In this document: one piece after another, positions 18,220 through 27,413 of the stretch
How the letters are laid out: the number at the start of each line of letters is the position of its first letter
Position numbering within the stretch: position 1 is the stretch's first letter
Origin: a virus
Direction: 5' to 3' (one strand)
Length of the DNA: 38,946 nt
IMG/VR virus record: IMGVR_UViG_3300042935_000982
Location: 1-38,946 of that record
Made by a program: the position numbers and the translations under genes
Notes under the pieces: model-generated
What the model was told of the DNA's origin: nothing
The model's database searches: none
What the model saw: only the letters and a program-made list of their open reading frames with translations

Positions 18220-21200
18220 TAGATAGATACCGCCGTTTTAACTATTTCAATATTGGTTCCAGATGTTACTGCAACAGTAAGTACAGCATTTGGTGCAGAA
18301 TAAGATGGGGTAATTGTAACTGTTGGAGCAGTTCCCTGTGTAAGAATTGCATACTCAGTAATTACTGGAGTAGCAGTTCCTCTTGCAAGCATTAATACCT
18401 TTGAAACATAATTTCCAGATGCAGTTGATCCATATACAATAAATTCTGCGGAAGAATAAACTGTTGTATCAAATGAAGATGTTGCAGAAGTTGTTCCAGT
18501 AGAAACATCTGTATTAACTGTTGATTTAAATGTCATATCTCCGCCAGAGTTTATAACAAGTCTATTTACATTTGATGTTCCAAACTGAATGGATCCACCT
18601 TCTACTGCAGTTATTTGAAGTGCACCAGTTCCTCTATGAAGTATTTGCGTATAAGTATTAGAGCCAGTATTCCCTCTAAGGAATCTAGCACCATAGTCTG
18701 TGTATGTAGTATCTCCAACTAAATCAATATAAGCATAACCACTGTCAGTTCTTCCACTACCTATATGTAGATTTTGTGATTGAGTAGAAACACTAGAATC
18801 TCCAATGTTAATAGATTGAATAAATGTTGGATTGGTATTAAATACTAACAATCCAGATCCAGTTTCATCTGATAATAATGCTGCAAGTTCTGAAGAGTTA
18901 GTAAATGAAGATCCACCACCAGAAGCATCTGCCCATTCTAAGGCTGTAGCTCCTGCATTTACAGTAAGAACTTGACCAGCAGTTCCAAGAGTTGTAAGAC
19001 CAGTTCCACCGTACTGATATCCAATTGTTGATCCAAGCCAAGTTCCAGAAACAACTGTTCCTAAAGTCCAGCCAGCACTTGCAGATAAATATTGTGCTCT
19101 TATATAGCCTTCATTATCTGCAATAACTATATTATTACTTGTTGAAAGACCTTCTGATTTACCAATATAAACGTTATACGATCCAGTATTATTGACACCA
19201 GCCTCGTATCCGAATGCGGAATTGTAATCTCCAGTGTTTTCCGATAGTGCAAAATAACCTACTGCATAATTCCAGTCTCCAGTATTTCCATAAAGAGCAG
19301 GTCCAATACTGTAGTTATCCCATCCACTATTATTTTCTAAAGCATGATAACCGATTCCATAATTATAACTTCCAGTATTATCAGCTAATGCAGTACCGCC
19401 AAATGCAAAGTTACTGCCTCCAGTATTATTTTCCAAGGAGTTATCGCCAATTGCAAAGTTGTTTGTTCCACTTCCACCACTAAAAGCATTTTGTCCTATA
19501 CCAAAATTTGCAAATCCAGTAGCATTTGCTGTTGCAGAATAGCCAATTCCAAAGTTATCATTTTGACTAGATCCCTGTGGCTTTATATTTCTTATTTGTA
19601 TATCTGCAAATGCAAATGATGCGTGAGTAGTGTCAATATTTACCGCTTCATCTGGTTCTGGGGTATATCCTTGGAAGAATTTAAATACTCCATCAGATGC
19701 GTCTCTAAATAAACCTGCGTGAGCATAACCTGCATCATAATATCCACCTGCAAATCCTAAATCTGGATTAGCCTCTTCTTTTGCGTGTGCAGTTCCACCA
19801 GAAATATAAGATGCTCCTGGATCTGATTTTATAACAACAAACTGTGTAGGGGTTGCAGAAGCAACTGTTAATAAATCTCCAGAAGATATATTAAATGCTG
19901 ATGGACTTACTCCAGTAATTCTAATATCCATTTCAGCAACATACAAATTATCTGCAGTATAAATAATAGATCCACTTGAATATACAGCATTTGTAATAGT
20001 TGAATCTAAAGCAGCATTTAAATAAATTAAATTATCATGAGTTGCTACTGTCTTGGTATTTTCAGTTGTTGTAGTTCCAGCAACATGTAAATTTCCATCA
20101 ATCCAAAGATCTTTTGCTACGCCAACACCACCAGACACAATTAAAGCACCTGTAGTAGCATTAGTAGCCTCTGTTGTATTGCTAATTGTAATAGCATTTG
20201 TGGAAGACGCACCTCTATCAGTAACAGTTTCAAAAGTATCTGATTCAGAAGTTAAATAACTTCCAGCAAGTTGATATGTAGTTGAAGCGGATGCCTTAGT
20301 TAAGTAATTTGTTGAAGCAGAAGACTCTGTTAAATATCCAGTAAAATCAACATTTTGCCAAGATACACTTGTACCATTTGTTTGTAAAAACTTTCCATTA
20401 TTTCCAGTTTGATCTGGATATGATGCTCCACCAGAAACTGTTTCATTTACCCATTTTGAAGTAGAAGTGTCCCAAACAATTGCCTGTCCATCTGATGGAG
20501 TTCCAGTAATTACAACATTTGAAAGACTGTCTAAAGAATGATTGTGAGAAGTTGAAGAATATCCTGCTATAGAATGATCTCCCCAGCCATAGGCTGTGTT
20601 CCATGCTGATGTTGATGCAGAAGTAATGCTATAGGCATCAGAGGCAGCGAATACTGGATCAGACTCTGCAGTAAGATACCCTTCAGATGAATGATCTCCC
20701 CAGCCATAGGCTGTGTTCCATGCTGATGTTGATGCAGAAGTAATGCTATAGGCATCAGAGGCAGCGAATACTGGATCAGTTTCACTGGTTAAATAACTTC
20801 CAATGGGCTGGTATGTAACAGATGCATTATTTTGTGTTAAATATGTAGACGTTGCAGATGCTGTTGTAAGATAGTCTGCCAAAGTTAAATCAAGGGCATC
20901 TACTGCTCTTTCATCTGTAAAGTATAAATTAGTTCCTTCTGAAAGATTTGTTGTGCTATATGAAGACATTCCTAAAAATGCAGTATCTTGAATTGATGCA
21001 TCTGAAAATTGTAATTCTCCATTATTATTAAATGCAAAATTTATAGATCCTGCACCAGTTGTAAGAATAATTCCAGAGTCATCACTTAATTGAATTTTAT
21101 TTAAATATGTCTCAAGATTTATTGCACCATCAGTAATTCCATCATAGGATCTAATATTTATTACACTATCATATGTATACCCGTTTTGAGTGGCAATGGG

Positions 21201-22391
21201 GTAAGAAGTAGTTCCGTCATTTGTTAAATTCCATTTATCAGATTCTTCATTCCAAATAATAGAAACATTGTCTGATGATCCACGCTCTATTTCTATACCA
21301 GAATTTAAAGATGGACTTCCTGATACACCTGAATTTAAAATAATAATATTATCTTCAACATTAAGATTTTCTGTATTTAAAGTAGTAGTTGTTCCATTAA
21401 CAGTTAAGTTTCCAGTAATAATTAAATTACCAGTTTTTGTTTGCTCTGTTGCAGATGTATCAATAAGTCCTGCTTCTATTGCAGTTTTATTAATCCAAGC
21501 ACCAGAAAAATCATCATAAGCTAGTAATTCATTATTTTGTATAGATGCACTATATCCAATTCCAACATCATGAATCTCTGCTAATTCAAAACCATTTTGA
21601 ACCTTAACAAAAATTTCACCATTGCTATTATTTTTTCTAGTAACTATACCAATAAATACTAGATGGGCTGGAGCATATGGTTTGTTTACAAGACCATAAA
21701 TTAAATTACCATCTGTTCCAAGCCATACTGGATCTCCTGCTGAACCTGCAGAGGATGTATCAAGACCTGCCAACAGACCCTCTGTTACAACTTTAACTGT
21801 TGAATTATTTGATCCACCAGTTTCTAAAAGTCCAAGAGTTTTACTAGAAGTAGCTTCAGATGTATTAGAGGCTTTTGAAACAATTATATTAGTTCCATTT
21901 GCAGAACTTACATATACTGCTTGACCTTTTGCAATAGAACCATTTAGCTTAACATCATGTTTTAATACTGATGTAAAACCAGCAGTTGGGGCACTAGTTA
22001 CCTCAATATGCAATTGATTTAATTCATCTTCATAATGTACAGAAGCATTTACATGATTACCATGTGTAAATAATGGAGCAACATAATCTTGAACTTCTTC
22101 TTGAGATAATGAAATTACTCCATTTACTTCTACCCAATAAGTTCCATCATATACATAAAATTCACCAGTATCATTTTTATACCAGGAATCCCCAATTTCT
22201 GGAGAAGGTGGTTCTGTTGTGCTAACGGTAGTTCCACCGCCAGCACCTGCACCAAGGACTGACCAAGCTCCTGCTTGGTAAACCTTTGCTACTGATGCTG
22301 AAGTATTAAAGTATAGTTCTCCCTCGGATCCACTTATAGGATCTGAAGGTAGATTAACTATCTTTAAAGTACTTAAAAATTTCTTTGCCAT
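18219..22391 (-). CDS. Long modular tail fibre, 1390 aa
   Basis: N-terminus MAKKFLSTLKIVNLPSDP with an EGELYFNTSASVAKVYQ attachment-like block shared with the fibre at 22454. About residues 325-390 hold the NLTVNGTTTTLNTENLNVED domain, also in that fibre. Two nearly identical 39-residue units (SASTSAWNTAYGWGDHS) lie near 530-610. About residues 945-1075 contain eight NFAIGxxALxNNTGS units, like the coiled head repeats of trimeric adhesins. Residues near 1212-1247 are encoded by DNA identical to the fibre at 26020. AGAAGGA precedes the ATG. It is the likely main receptor-binding fibre; the domain mosaic suggests frequent recombination. Confidence 0.8.
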   Translation of the reverse strand: MAKKFLSTLKIVNLPSDPISGSEGELYFNTSASVAKVYQAGAWSVLGAGAGGGTTVSTTEPPSPEIGDSWYKNDTGEFYVYDGTYWVEVNGVISLSQEEVQDYVAPLFTHGNHVNASVHYEDELNQLHIEVTSAPTAGFTSVLKHDVKLNGSIAKGQAVYVSSANGTNIIVSKASNTSEATSSKTLGLLETGGSNNSTVKVVTEGLLAGLDTSSAGSAGDPVWLGTDGNLIYGLVNKPYAPAHLVFIGIVTRKNNSNGEIFVKVQNGFELAEIHDVGIGYSASIQNNELLAYDDFSGAWINKTAIEAGLIDTSATEQTKTGNLIITGNLTVNGTTTTLNTENLNVEDNIIILNSGVSGSPSLNSGIEIERGSSDNVSIIWNEESDKWNLTNDGTTSYPIATQNGYTYDSVINIRSYDGITDGAINLETYLNKIQLSDDSGIILTTGAGSINFAFNNNGELQFSDASIQDTAFLGMSSYSTTNLSEGTNLYFTDERAVDALDLTLADYLTTASATSTYLTQNNASVTYQPIGSYLTSETDPVFAASDAYSITSASTSAWNTAYGWGDHSSEGYLTAESDPVFAASDAYSITSASTSAWNTAYGWGDHSIAGYSSTSHNHSLDSLSNVVITGTPSDGQAIVWDTSTSKWVNETVSGGASYPDQTGNNGKFLQTNGTSVSWQNVDFTGYLTESSASTNYLTKASASTTYQLAGSYLTSESDTFETVTDRGASSTNAITISNTTEATNATTGALIVSGGVGVAKDLWIDGNLHVAGTTTTENTKTVATHDNLIYLNAALDSTITNAVYSSGSIIYTADNLYVAEMDIRITGVSPSAFNISSGDLLTVASATPTQFVVIKSDPGASYISGGTAHAKEEANPDLGFAGGYYDAGYAHAGLFRDASDGVFKFFQGYTPEPDEAVNIDTTHASFAFADIQIRNIKPQGSSQNDNFGIGYSATANATGFANFGIGQNAFSGGSGTNNFAIGDNSLENNTGGSNFAFGGTALADNTGSYNYGIGYHALENNSGWDNYSIGPALYGNTGDWNYAVGYFALSENTGDYNSAFGYEAGVNNTGSYNVYIGKSEGLSTSNNIVIADNEGYIRAQYLSASAGWTLGTVVSGTWLGSTIGYQYGGTGLTTLGTAGQVLTVNAGATALEWADASGGGSSFTNSSELAALLSDETGSGLLVFNTNPTFIQSINIGDSSVSTQSQNLHIGSGRTDSGYAYIDLVGDTTYTDYGARFLRGNTGSNTYTQILHRGTGALQITAVEGGSIQFGTSNVNRLVINSGGDMTFKSTVNTDVSTGTTSATSSFDTTVYSSAEFIVYGSTASGNYVSKVLMLARGTATPVITEYAILTQGTAPTVTITPSYSAPNAVLTVAVTSGTNIEIVKTAVSI
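18649..18756 (-). repeat. 108-bp exact repeat shared by two fibre genes (copy A)
   Basis: Identical base for base to 26846-26953, in the same orientation, 8.2 kb apart. Both encode the SGYAYIDLVGDTTYTDYG segment in the same reading frame. Confidence 0.95.
20572..20779 (-). repeat. Tandem 117-bp repeat inside the long fibre gene
   Basis: 20572-20662 and 20689-20779 are identical over 91 bp with a period of 117 bp (39 codons), encoding two ASDAYSITSASTSAWNTAYG units. The other 26 bp of the period differ. Confidence 0.95.
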
Positions 22392-22410
22392 TTTTTCCTT
22401 CTAAATATGA

Positions 22411-22434
22411 GGGGCTAGGGTTTAATCTAGCCCC
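22411..22434. terminator. Hairpin between two fibre genes
   Basis: A perfect 8-bp stem, GGGGCTAG/CTAGCCCC with an 8-nt loop, fills the 62-nt gap between the stop at 22454 and the ATG at 22391. No clear U-tract follows on either strand, so it may be a weak terminator, an attenuator or an RNA processing element. Confidence 0.45.
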
Positions 22435-22453
22435 CCACATATTATATTATACT

Positions 22454-23899
22454 TTATCCAATTACTACAACACGATAAGTGTCAGCAGAAATTGTTGAAG
22501 CACTGTTGATTTTAATAGTTATAGCAGATGTTGTTGTATGTTCTACATCAACTTCTACCTGTGCATAATCAGCAGCAACTTCGTATACTTGAACTGTTAC
22601 ATCCTTGGTTGCAAGGTTGTGTGTAACCGTCCATGTGCATATTCCACTTGTTGATGTTAGCGATCCATTAGATTCTGCATATTTCTTTGGGAATCCGTCA
22701 GCAACAAAAGCTGATTCTAAATCAGACTTGTTTACTGCCAGACCACTTGCAGTTGTAAGGTATGAACCTGAACCTGATAGTAGTGTGATATCAATTGATC
22801 CTGAAGAGATAGAGATTGAAGTGCTACCAGTTAGGTATGCATCAATTTCACTATCTACAGCAGTGTTGAAATCAGTAACATCAGATGCAACGTGAGTGTG
22901 ACCTTCTAAAGAAAGAGCAGTGGCTGAAGCAGAATTTGAATCATCTGCAACTACATCAACCGTCCACTTATTCTCTGATTCATCCCAGTACAAGGAAGTA
23001 TTTGTGTAACTTCCACGCTCAACCTCAATACCAGCATCTGTAGTTGGAGTACCAGTAACATTTGAATTAAGAACAACAAGGTTATCCTCAACTTCAAGTG
23101 TTGCTGTATTTAGGTAAGTAGTAGAACCACTTACTGTCAAATTACCAGTAACTGTCAGATCTCCACCAACTGTAACATCATCTGGTAAACCAATAGTTAC
23201 AGCTCCTGCAGAAGCAGAAACAGTAATTTCATTGTTTGTTCCAGATACAGAAGTTACACCAGTGTTTTCAATTGTAAGACTTGATCCTTCACCACCTGAA
23301 CCAGTTACACTGATACCTGCACCAGATGCACTTGCACCTGCTACATAGTCACCAGTTGTATCTGTACCAAGAGCGACTGAATCTGCCACAATATCTGCTG
23401 TAATTGTTACATCTTGACTTCCATCAAAACTAACACTTCCACTAAGAGATCCACCAAGACTAATAGTTCTTGATGTTTCAAGTGTTGTTGCAGTTCCAGC
23501 ATTACCAGATGTATCTACATCAATTGTTGCTGCAAGATCAATAGTAACAGCTCCAGCTGAACCAGACAGAGTTATGTTAGTATCAGTATTTGCAACAGAA
23601 ACAACGCCAGTATTTGCAATTGTTAAAGAGTTACCTTCATCATCATAATTTACAGATATTCCATATCCAGCTTCAATAAGATCTGCAACAGCGTCATCAA
23701 TTGACTCAGAACCTGCACTAACAGGAACCCAAGCACTTGACGAGGTATTGTAAATCTTTAATGTTTTAGAAGCTGTATTGTAATACAGTTGACCATCTGC
23801 TTCATTTCCAGTATTTGGATCTGTTGCAAGATTATGAATAACACCATTTTGTAATTCATTACGGTTTAAATCAATACTTGTTAAAAATTTTCTAGACAT
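22454..23899 (-). CDS. Tail fibre protein, 481 aa
   Basis: N-terminus MSRKFLTSIDLNRNEL with GQLYYNTASKTLKIYN, the same attachment-like block as the 1390-residue fibre. The middle is a run of Ser/Gly/Thr beta-strand repeats (NTGVVSVANTDTNITLSGSAGAVTI, then a similar unit with ITVSASAGAVTI). About residues 245-315 hold NLTVSGSTTYLNTATLEVED. The C-terminal 70 residues (WTVTHNLATKDVTVQVYEV, ending TYRVVVIG) are a domain common at the tips of phage fibres. GGGAGG precedes the ATG. Confidence 0.78.
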   Translation of the reverse strand: MSRKFLTSIDLNRNELQNGVIHNLATDPNTGNEADGQLYYNTASKTLKIYNTSSSAWVPVSAGSESIDDAVADLIEAGYGISVNYDDEGNSLTIANTGVVSVANTDTNITLSGSAGAVTIDLAATIDVDTSGNAGTATTLETSRTISLGGSLSGSVSFDGSQDVTITADIVADSVALGTDTTGDYVAGASASGAGISVTGSGGEGSSLTIENTGVTSVSGTNNEITVSASAGAVTIGLPDDVTVGGDLTVTGNLTVSGSTTYLNTATLEVEDNLVVLNSNVTGTPTTDAGIEVERGSYTNTSLYWDESENKWTVDVVADDSNSASATALSLEGHTHVASDVTDFNTAVDSEIDAYLTGSTSISISSGSIDITLLSGSGSYLTTASGLAVNKSDLESAFVADGFPKKYAESNGSLTSTSGICTWTVTHNLATKDVTVQVYEVAADYAQVEVDVEHTTTSAITIKINSASTISADTYRVVVIG

Positions 23900-23917
23900 A
23901 TATTTTCACCTCCCTCA

Positions 23918-24364
23918 TTACGATAAATAAGCCTTTCCTGAAAATGATCCAGTAAAGGTTAAAATTACAGAGTTATTATTTGGATAGTTATATGACCCCT
24001 CAACAACTGTTCCGCCTGAATCAACCACTGTAATATTAGGGATAAACCCTAAACCATGTGTTATAGTCCATGTTGAAGCTGGCACTGATTGGGTATGAAC
24101 ATATCCCAATTCATTAGCTCCAACTAAATCTACTGGAGTTCCCCAGCCAGATTCAGTTTTTGGACCATACAAATTCATGTTTGTTGTATTTAAGAAAAAA
24201 TCTCCAACAATACCAATAGTATTATTTGGAGCAGATGTACCATTAAGTATTCCAGTTCCTCTTCCACCTTGTGGACCAGAGGTTCCTAATTGAACTACTA
24301 CATTTTCTTCGTTAACAGATATGTTATTTACAATTTGATCAATTTCTACTTTTAATTCTGCCAT
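23918..24364 (-). CDS. Small fibre/baseplate protein with GPQG motif
   Basis: 148 residues: MAELKVEIDQIVNNISV, then a collagen-like SGPQGGRGTG near residue 30, a GDFFLNTTNMNLYGPK block, and a C-terminal WTITHGLGFIPNITVVDSGG tip-like domain related in style to the end of the fibre at 22454. Its ATG overlaps the upstream stop (TAATG). With the upstream gene it forms a pair that recurs at 13519-12544. Confidence 0.62.
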   Translation of the reverse strand: MAELKVEIDQIVNNISVNEENVVVQLGTSGPQGGRGTGILNGTSAPNNTIGIVGDFFLNTTNMNLYGPKTESGWGTPVDLVGANELGYVHTQSVPASTWTITHGLGFIPNITVVDSGGTVVEGSYNYPNNNSVILTFTGSFSGKAYLS

Positions 24365-24708
24365 TATCGTGTTACCTCTGGAGTTACACTAAATGTTCCT
24401 TCAATTAATCTATCAACAAAATCAGATGGACTTACTATTTCTAAATCATAAACGTGGTTTCCTGCAGGAAAATTAGATGTAGCACTTGCTGCAATGAATA
24501 TATCAATAGTTCCTGCAGAACCTCCAACAGTAATACCGCTTCCAGAAGCTAGGGAAACAATTGGATCTGTAGAATAATATGCTTGCCTTACTTGAAGTCT
24601 TGAAGTATATCCAGATAAGTCAACAGGGAGATTGTCCAGGGTGTATGTTAAAGTCCTTCTAAAGGTACTACCTTGAGGACAAACAAAGTTTACAAGCCCT
24701 GGGGTCAT
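24364..24708 (-). CDS. Small beta-sandwich baseplate-like protein
   Basis: 114 residues starting MTPGLVNFVCPQGSTFRRTLTYTL, with LSGYTSRLQVRQAY and HVYDLEIVSPSDFVDRLIEG. Similar in strand pattern to the protein at 13142-13519. Small proteins like this are often found just before receptor-binding fibres. I chose the ATG at 24708 because AGGAG lies 8 nt upstream; a GTG three codons earlier overlaps that site. Confidence 0.6.
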   Translation of the reverse strand: MTPGLVNFVCPQGSTFRRTLTYTLDNLPVDLSGYTSRLQVRQAYYSTDPIVSLASGSGITVGGSAGTIDIFIAASATSNFPAGNHVYDLEIVSPSDFVDRLIEGTFSVTPEVTR

Positions 24709-24759
24709 GTTGGGCACTCCTATTTAAATTTTCTTACTTTTCTATTATACCAAACTATT

Positions 24760-25074
24760 TTATTTCTTATCTGCAATATATGCTACTAAAACATCGTGAA
24801 TTACTTTTACTTCTCCAGTTAATTGCTTAACATCTGCTTTAATTTCACCTTGATTTGATCCAAGATTATTTACCTTGTCTGCAAGGCTTGAGCCACCATT
24901 TGGAAATATTTGATGCTCTACACGATCAAGGCGATCTGCTATAGTTCTACCCTTTTCATCTTTACCAAGAATTCTTTCAAATTTTCTTACGGTTGCATAT
25001 CCAACGCCTAAGATGGCGGTAAGCGATAAAAACATTTGCCAGTTTTCAACAAACATAGATATTGAATTATTCAC
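24760..25074 (-). CDS. Membrane-anchored coiled-coil protein
   Basis: 104 residues. A single membrane segment lies near 12-28 (WQMFLSLTAILGVGYATV), followed by a charged stretch (RKFERILGKDEKGRTIADRLDR) and a probable coiled coil to the end. This layout resembles small phage membrane proteins sometimes annotated as holin accessory or superinfection factors, but I cannot assign a function. Start is GTG; an ATG six codons later lacks a ribosome binding site. It diverges from the DUF7455-like gene. Confidence 0.55.
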   Translation of the reverse strand: MNNSISMFVENWQMFLSLTAILGVGYATVRKFERILGKDEKGRTIADRLDRVEHQIFPNGGSSLADKVNNLGSNQGEIKADVKQLTGEVKVIHDVLVAYIADKK

Positions 25075-25144
25075 GATTTTATGGTATACTCCAAAGTAAG
25101 ACTTAAAAACAATTATAACATATAAATAACATAGGAGTTAATAA

Positions 25145-25372
25145 ATGCCTGAAACAAAAGTAAAAAAGCAAGAAGATAAAGTATTAAAAATTGCAGATCG
25201 TTGTGATAGATGTGGTGCTCAAGCATTTGTACTTGCTACTGGAGTTTCAGGTGAATTAATGTTCTGTGGTCATCATTATCACAAATATGAATATGCAATT
25301 ACTCAATGGGCTTATAAGATTGTTAATGAATTAGATACTATTAATGAAAAGTCTGCAAGTAGCAATATTTAA
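25145..25372 (+). CDS. DUF7455-type zinc protein
   Basis: 75 residues with ADRCDRCGAQAFVLATGVSGELMFCGHHYHKY: CxxC, about 18 residues, then CxHH, matching the DUF7455 family that is widespread in Actinobacteria and their phages. The Cys/His set should bind one zinc. Its role is unknown. AGGAG lies 7 nt before the ATG and a TATAAA-like box sits in the divergent gap at 25075-25144. It is a lone plus-strand gene in the leftward fibre region, and is the best single clue to an actinobacterial host. It overlaps the end of the convergent gene by 4 nt. Confidence 0.78.
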   Translation: MPETKVKKQEDKVLKIADRCDRCGAQAFVLATGVSGELMFCGHHYHKYEYAITQWAYKIVNELDTINEKSASSNI

Positions 25373-25959
25373 ACCGCTATTTCTTGTACTGTTAAAAAGA
25401 AATTATGAAGTGTTCCAGCATTACGGGGACAAACCACTGTTCCAGAAAGTGCTTTAATATAAACTCTTAAATTTGAAATTGTAGTACTAGGAGAATAAGA
25501 GTTAGTACTAATAAATGTATAAAATGGCATATCATTATAAATAACAGCATTTCCAGTATCATTAAAAGTAAATTCATCAGTACCATTAAGAGATACAGCT
25601 AGTTGAATACTATCTGAAGCGGTATTAAATTCGTAAGCAACTCCAAAAGTAATTAATAACTTAGATGCTACTTTTGAATTAGTTGTATATGTTTGATTAT
25701 AAAAATTATAGTTAGTGGTTCCATAAACTGCCTGAGTTTGATTTTCTTTAATAGACATTGTTTTTACTGTAGATCCAGAATCTATTGCTAAATATGTTGT
25801 TGAAGCACTAGTTTTTGTTAAATATGTAGAACTTGCTGTAGATGATTCTAAATAATCAGCAGTTAAATCAATTCCAATAATATCCCAAGCAGTTCCATTA
25901 AATTCATATCCATCAAAAATTTGACCAACAGAGGCGGATCCAGGAAATATTGTAGACAT
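25369..25959 (-). CDS. Short tail fibre-like protein
   Basis: 196 residues. N-terminus MSTIFPGSASVGQIFDGYEFNGTAWDIIGID, a common fibre attachment motif, then STYLTKTSASTTYLAIDSGST linker repeats shared with the long fibres, then a beta-rich C-terminal domain of about 125 residues (IKENQTQAVYGTTNYNFYNQ onward) that is probably the binding tip. An extended -10 (TGA TATAAT, 25969-25977) ends 9 nt before the ATG and no ribosome binding site is seen, so the transcript may be leaderless. Confidence 0.68.
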   Translation of the reverse strand: MSTIFPGSASVGQIFDGYEFNGTAWDIIGIDLTADYLESSTASSTYLTKTSASTTYLAIDSGSTVKTMSIKENQTQAVYGTTNYNFYNQTYTTNSKVASKLLITFGVAYEFNTASDSIQLAVSLNGTDEFTFNDTGNAVIYNDMPFYTFISTNSYSPSTTISNLRVYIKALSGTVVCPRNAGTLHNFFLTVQEIAV

Positions 25960-25968
25960 AGTAATATA

Positions 25969-25977
25969 ATTATATCA
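25969..25977 (-). promoter_or_regulatory. Extended -10 promoter, leaderless pattern
   Basis: TGA TATAAT ends 9 nt before the ATG at 25959, so transcription would begin at or next to the start codon. Confidence 0.55.
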
Positions 25978-26019
25978 TTAGATATATACTTGGTTAAAAT
26001 TATTTATTTAAAAAAATTT

Positions 26020-27405
26020 TTATGCCCAACTTATTGGAGTAACTGATAAATAAGGAAAACTTATGTTTGCTGTTGTTAGTGCAGTTGTAGTTCTATAAGC
26101 TTGCATTGTAATAGTTGTAGTGCCAGCATTTAGTAAAGTTGTAAAATCACTTGAAGCACTTTGACCTGAACCATTGGCTGCAATTCCAGTAGTCCATAAA
26201 GCATTTCCCCAACCTTTTGCACCACCAGAACTCCAAGTTGTTGCACCAGTTGCAGTAGTAGATACACGCAGACTTTCTGCAGATGTATTTGGACCAGCAG
26301 TAAGCCAAGCAGAGTAGCTAACTGTGGCATATATAGCAGAAGGACATGTAATTGATACCTGAACAGTTCCACTTGCAGTTGTAGTTACATCAGAAAATGT
26401 TACTGCTGTTACTGCCATAACATTATCAGAAGAACCACTTGTACTGTAATCAATAACTGGTGCTGGCAAAGAGTCTGTAACTTTTCCAGTTGTGGAAACA
26501 TTTCCAGTAAAAGTAGTATTTCCAGCAGAATTTATTGTCATTATAGTTGTATTATTTGTTCCTAGAGAAAGTGAGCCAGCAGCAGTTACGTTAAAAAGAT
26601 TAAGGTCTGCTGTACTGGTGTACAAATTCATTACAGTTCCGTTGACATTGTTTCCAAGTCTTATGTCTGAAGTTGCGGCATTAGGGTCAACAATGTGAAC
26701 ATTGGAAGATGGACTACCTGTACCAATTCCAATATCTCCAGCAGAAGTTATTGTCATTCTGGTTGTATTACTTGTTCCTAAGGTTATAGATCCAGCATTT
26801 TCAGCAATTAACTGAAGAGCACCAGTACCCTTATGTAACAAATTTGTATAAGTATTAGAGCCAGTATTCCCTCTAAGGAATCTAGCACCATAGTCTGTGT
26901 ATGTAGTATCTCCAACTAAATCAATATAAGCATAACCACTGTCAGTTCTTCCAGGACCAATATGTAAGTATCGTGCTGCTGTAGATGTTGTGTTATCTCC
27001 AATAGCAATTGAGTTTGAAACAAAAAGCTCTCCAGCAGTATCAATTGTTAATCTTCTTGTTGTACCTTGTACAAATTGTAAATTTCCTAAAGAATTAGTT
27101 GTTAAATCATTTGGAGATTCATAAATTTTCCAAAGATTTCCACCAATCCAAGATATTCCTTCGCCTACTCCTGGATCATTAAACTCTAAATTTCCAACTT
27201 GATTTATATTATAATTATTTAAATTAAGAGACCCGTTCATATTTATTGCTGCAGTCTCTACTGTTCCAGTAAATGTTGGACTTGCTTTTGTTGCGTATGT
27301 TGTTGAAGCAGAAGATTGAGTTAAATATGTTGTTGAAGCAGAAGCCTGAGTAAGCAAAGATCCAATTTGAGATGAAGAAGCTGTTCTAACAATAGTTACT
27401 GCCAT
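26020..27405 (-). CDS. Tail fibre protein, 461 aa
   Basis: N-terminus MAVTIVRTASSSQIGSLLTQ followed by ASASTTYLTQSSASTTYATK linker repeats and a NINQVGNLEFNDPGVGEG block. Residues near 151-186 (SGYAYIDLVGDTTYTDYG) are encoded by DNA identical over 108 bp to the 1390-residue fibre. Two units of the RMTITSAGDIGIGT / IMTINSAGNTTFTG type follow, then a C-terminal beta domain. An extended -10, TGG TATAAT, ends 8 nt before the ATG, and no ribosome binding site is visible. Confidence 0.76.
   Translation of the reverse strand: MAVTIVRTASSSQIGSLLTQASASTTYLTQSSASTTYATKASPTFTGTVETAAINMNGSLNLNNYNINQVGNLEFNDPGVGEGISWIGGNLWKIYESPNDLTTNSLGNLQFVQGTTRRLTIDTAGELFVSNSIAIGDNTTSTAARYLHIGPGRTDSGYAYIDLVGDTTYTDYGARFLRGNTGSNTYTNLLHKGTGALQLIAENAGSITLGTSNTTRMTITSAGDIGIGTGSPSSNVHIVDPNAATSDIRLGNNVNGTVMNLYTSTADLNLFNVTAAGSLSLGTNNTTIMTINSAGNTTFTGNVSTTGKVTDSLPAPVIDYSTSGSSDNVMAVTAVTFSDVTTTASGTVQVSITCPSAIYATVSYSAWLTAGPNTSAESLRVSTTATGATTWSSGGAKGWGNALWTTGIAANGSGQSASSDFTTLLNAGTTTITMQAYRTTTALTTANISFPYLSVTPISWA
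26846..26953 (-). repeat. 108-bp exact repeat shared by two fibre genes (copy B)
   Basis: The partner of 18649-18756; the flanking sequence diverges at once on both sides. Confidence 0.95.
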
Positions 27406-27413
27406 AATGATTA

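Noticed and set aside
19150-19560. Second candidate repeat array
   Set aside because: These are degenerate protein-level repeats (NFAIG...NNTG) of a fibre, not DNA repeats with spacers.
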